A DNA stretch of 52,718 bases, from NCBI GenBank assembly GCA_013288045.1, contig JABDCP010000006.1:1-52718 (forward strand), given 5' to 3'. Below, one piece after another: positions 51,280-52,718 of this stretch. Numbering within the stretch: the stretch's first letter is position 1; every line of letters begins with the position of its first letter. The notes beneath the pieces were generated by a model. It was given only the letters and a program-made list of their open reading frames with translations. It did not search any database and was not told the origin of the DNA. Source of the DNA: Candidatus Babelota bacterium (lineage in GTDB: Bacteria > Babelota > Babeliae > Babelales > Babelaceae). The position numbers and the translations under genes are program-made.

Positions 51280-52299
51280 TTAAGCTTTTATTGCACCTTC
51301 AACAGGCTTTTTAAGCGTATTTATTTCTTTTTTCATATGGTCAAGTGTCTCTTTGAGTTTGCGGTTCTCATCTTCACGAGCACGTGCAAGCAATTCTGCA
51401 TTGAATTGCGCGCACTCTGCCTCAAACTCAGGTGAGCTTTTAATCTGTTTTTTGAGAATATCGAAGATAGCATACGTTGATGTTACATAGGTGACAGTAG
51501 GTTGCTGGAACGTATAGTAAGTAAAGGTTTCGAGCTCTTTTTTAAGGCTGCCGATAAGCTCATGATTGTGATCAACCCACTGCGCATAGGCACGGAAAGG
51601 ATACCTTTCTCCAACACGGGCTTTGCTACGAATAAGCTTATCAAGCTGATATTTGAGTTGAGCGCTATCTGAAAGATATTTTTCTAGTGCACGCTCTTCT
51701 ACGTAAAGATCTTTATGATCTTTTGCAAAGAATTGTGCTTCGATATAAGGAATATTTTTGTGCAACGTGTCTAGGGTTGAAAGAATGAGCGAATAGGTAC
51801 TTTTTAGAAGAGGTCCTTGTGACGTAAGGAGGGCTTTCTTTTTATTATGTTCCCACCCAATGAGGGCACGTTCAACCTCTTTATTCTTCTTTTCAAGCTC
51901 TTGTTTTCTTTCAAGAACCGCTTTCTTGAATGCATGCAGTAATTGGGCATTAGAAGAAAATTCCTGAGTGAGATAGTGACAGAGTTGAGATGCTGCATCT
52001 TCAGGCCCTTTAGAACGTTCTATAATTTCTACGTAGTCCTTATAGTCTGCAAGCGCGTCTAGGACCTTCTCATAGCCATCAGAGAGCAACTCCTGATTTT
52101 TAAATCGTTTCAGGTGAGCGTCATAGTTAGTCTGTAGAGCTTTTTTATTCATATAGGTGAAAGCAAGTGCGCCGGTGGCCACCAATGCTGCTGTGAGGTA
52201 CGTGCCCTCTCGAAGCGTATGGTCGCTCAGGGGCCACGTATATACCTGCCCTGAGGGGATACAGGTGAGTGCTACTAAGATAAGACGTTTATTTATCAT
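51280..52299 (-). CDS. Secreted or membrane-anchored coiled-coil protein
   Basis: 339 residues, not recognised. It has an N-terminal signal-like segment (1-20), a second hydrophobic helix (about 33-50, L-T-A-A-L-V-A-T-G-A-L-A-F-T-Y) and then a long charged helical part. Heptad-like stretches are near 125-150 (E-R-K-Q-E-L-E-K-K-N-K-E-V-E) and at the C-terminus (310-335). This suggests a periplasmic or surface protein anchored by the second helix, with a coiled-coil body. AAAGG precedes the ATG at 52299. Confidence 0.68.
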   Translation of the reverse strand: MINKRLILVALTCIPSGQVYTWPLSDHTLREGTYLTAALVATGALAFTYMNKKALQTNYDAHLKRFKNQELLSDGYEKVLDALADYKDYVEIIERSKGPEDAASQLCHYLTQEFSSNAQLLHAFKKAVLERKQELEKKNKEVERALIGWEHNKKKALLTSQGPLLKSTYSLILSTLDTLHKNIPYIEAQFFAKDHKDLYVEERALEKYLSDSAQLKYQLDKLIRSKARVGERYPFRAYAQWVDHNHELIGSLKKELETFTYYTFQQPTVTYVTSTYAIFDILKKQIKSSPEFEAECAQFNAELLARAREDENRKLKETLDHMKKEINTLKKPVEGAIKA

Positions 52300-52521
52300 A
52301 TATAGGCCTTTCTGGTGTATCGTATATCTATACTTGCTCTAACTGTACCAGAATTTTAAGGATCTACAAAATGTTGGTTTAAGTCTTACAAGAAAAATTG
52401 ATACAGGGATTACTTATTAGTTTGGCAGTGCTAACTATTGCATTCATACTTTTCACAAGGCTATCTTATGAGTAGCTGGGTAAAGTGCCCAGAATAATAA
52501 TTCTTTCATAGGAGAAAGCAT

Positions 52522-52718
52522 ATGAAGCTCTTATCTAAATTTCTTGGGTTATTGGTAGCCCTCACTGTGCTTACACCTGTATTAGCAAAGTCGAACAAGT
52601 GCTATTCGGAAAAGCATTGTAAAGAAGAAGTCGTAAAATACGTCCAATGGGGAGCCCGTTCACCAGGTAAGGGTACTAAGAAGCAGCCTTTTGCCACACT
52701 CGTAGAGGCGCAAGCTTC
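52522..52718 (+). CDS. Secreted protein, probable parallel beta-helix (N-terminal part)
   Basis: The gene runs off the right edge; 65 codons are visible. Signal peptide 1-22 (M-K-L-L-S-K-F-L-G-L-L, ending P-V-L-A). The mature start has two cysteines in a charged loop, then V-K-Y-V-Q-W-G-A-R-S-P-G-K-G-T-K-K and the adjoining Q-P-F-A-T-L-V-E-A-Q, matching the G-T-x-x-x-P-F-x-T-[IL]-x-x-A opening of right-handed parallel beta-helix proteins. GGAG precedes the ATG. These are often surface or adhesin-like proteins. Only the opening coil is visible. Confidence 0.6.
   Translation, partial: MKLLSKFLGLLVALTVLTPVLAKSNKCYSEKHCKEEVVKYVQWGARSPGKGTKKQPFATLVEAQA

Overview
The window looks like part of the chromosome of a small-genome, host-dependent Gram-negative bacterium. 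I infer Candidatus Dependentiae (TM6/Babeliae) or a similarly deep-branching intracellular lineage. The reasons are a divergent 16S gene, many short signal-peptide proteins unlike familiar families, secreted ankyrin proteins, a queuine-salvage gene pair, a cytosolic-cofactor enzyme pair carrying signal peptides, and almost no biosynthetic genes. The 16S carries an ordinary CCTCC anti-Shine-Dalgarno and most starts have GGAGG-like sites. The taxon is an inference and was not checked against a database.

Layout. 1-2149 (minus): an RNA-modification operon of a queuine/preQ1 transporter (yhhQ family), tgt and the start of a SpoU rRNA methyltransferase. 2383-3759: a Fic AMPylator gene preceded by three evenly spaced inverted repeats. 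4403-6416: a tandem duplication of a secreted thioredoxin-like protein. 7310-11045: a Tyr-codon-rich leader ORF and terminator, then an IlvE-type aminotransferase and a TrpXYZ-like amino-acid ABC importer. 11499-17900: CYTH protein, tRNAs, DUF167 protein, GspF-like membrane protein, an exported eukaryote-like PP2C (frameshifted), a HIT protein and several small secreted proteins, two of them cysteine-rich.

17901-21899: an accessory insertion with an ORF-less group II-intron-like RNA, a solo tnpB, and an OPT-family transporter starting right at the tnpB element's end. 22077-27092: secreted protein with an internal repeat, prfB, a HAD protein, two frameshifted small paralogues and gmk. 27441-39295: an expansion of secreted ankyrin proteins (four intact, one nonsense-mutated, one C-terminal relic). 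It is interrupted by a GNAT/BtaA-HDO pair and a decayed second gmk, and it points to repeated segmental duplication.

39312-45628: a single rrn operon (16S-Ile-Ala-23S-5S) with tandem promoters resembling the ankyrin promoters, boxA elements and processing stems. Its 23S gene is split by a group I intron encoding a LAGLIDADG endonuclease. 45651-49993: directly downstream lie eight tandem small helical paralogues, mostly in overlapping A/B pairs, plus one decayed copy. They resemble the HEPN/HI0074 fold and are the best candidate here for an undescribed system. 50230-52718: a HAD protein, a DUF2000-like protein, a secreted coiled-coil protein and the start of a secreted parallel-beta-helix protein.

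Themes: nutrient scavenging from the host (queuine, aromatic amino acids, peptides), export of eukaryote-like or cofactor-dependent enzymes, and birth and death of tandem paralogues. Several reading frames are broken by single-base indels, two of them in homopolymers. These may be sequencing errors, pseudogenes or slippage sites.
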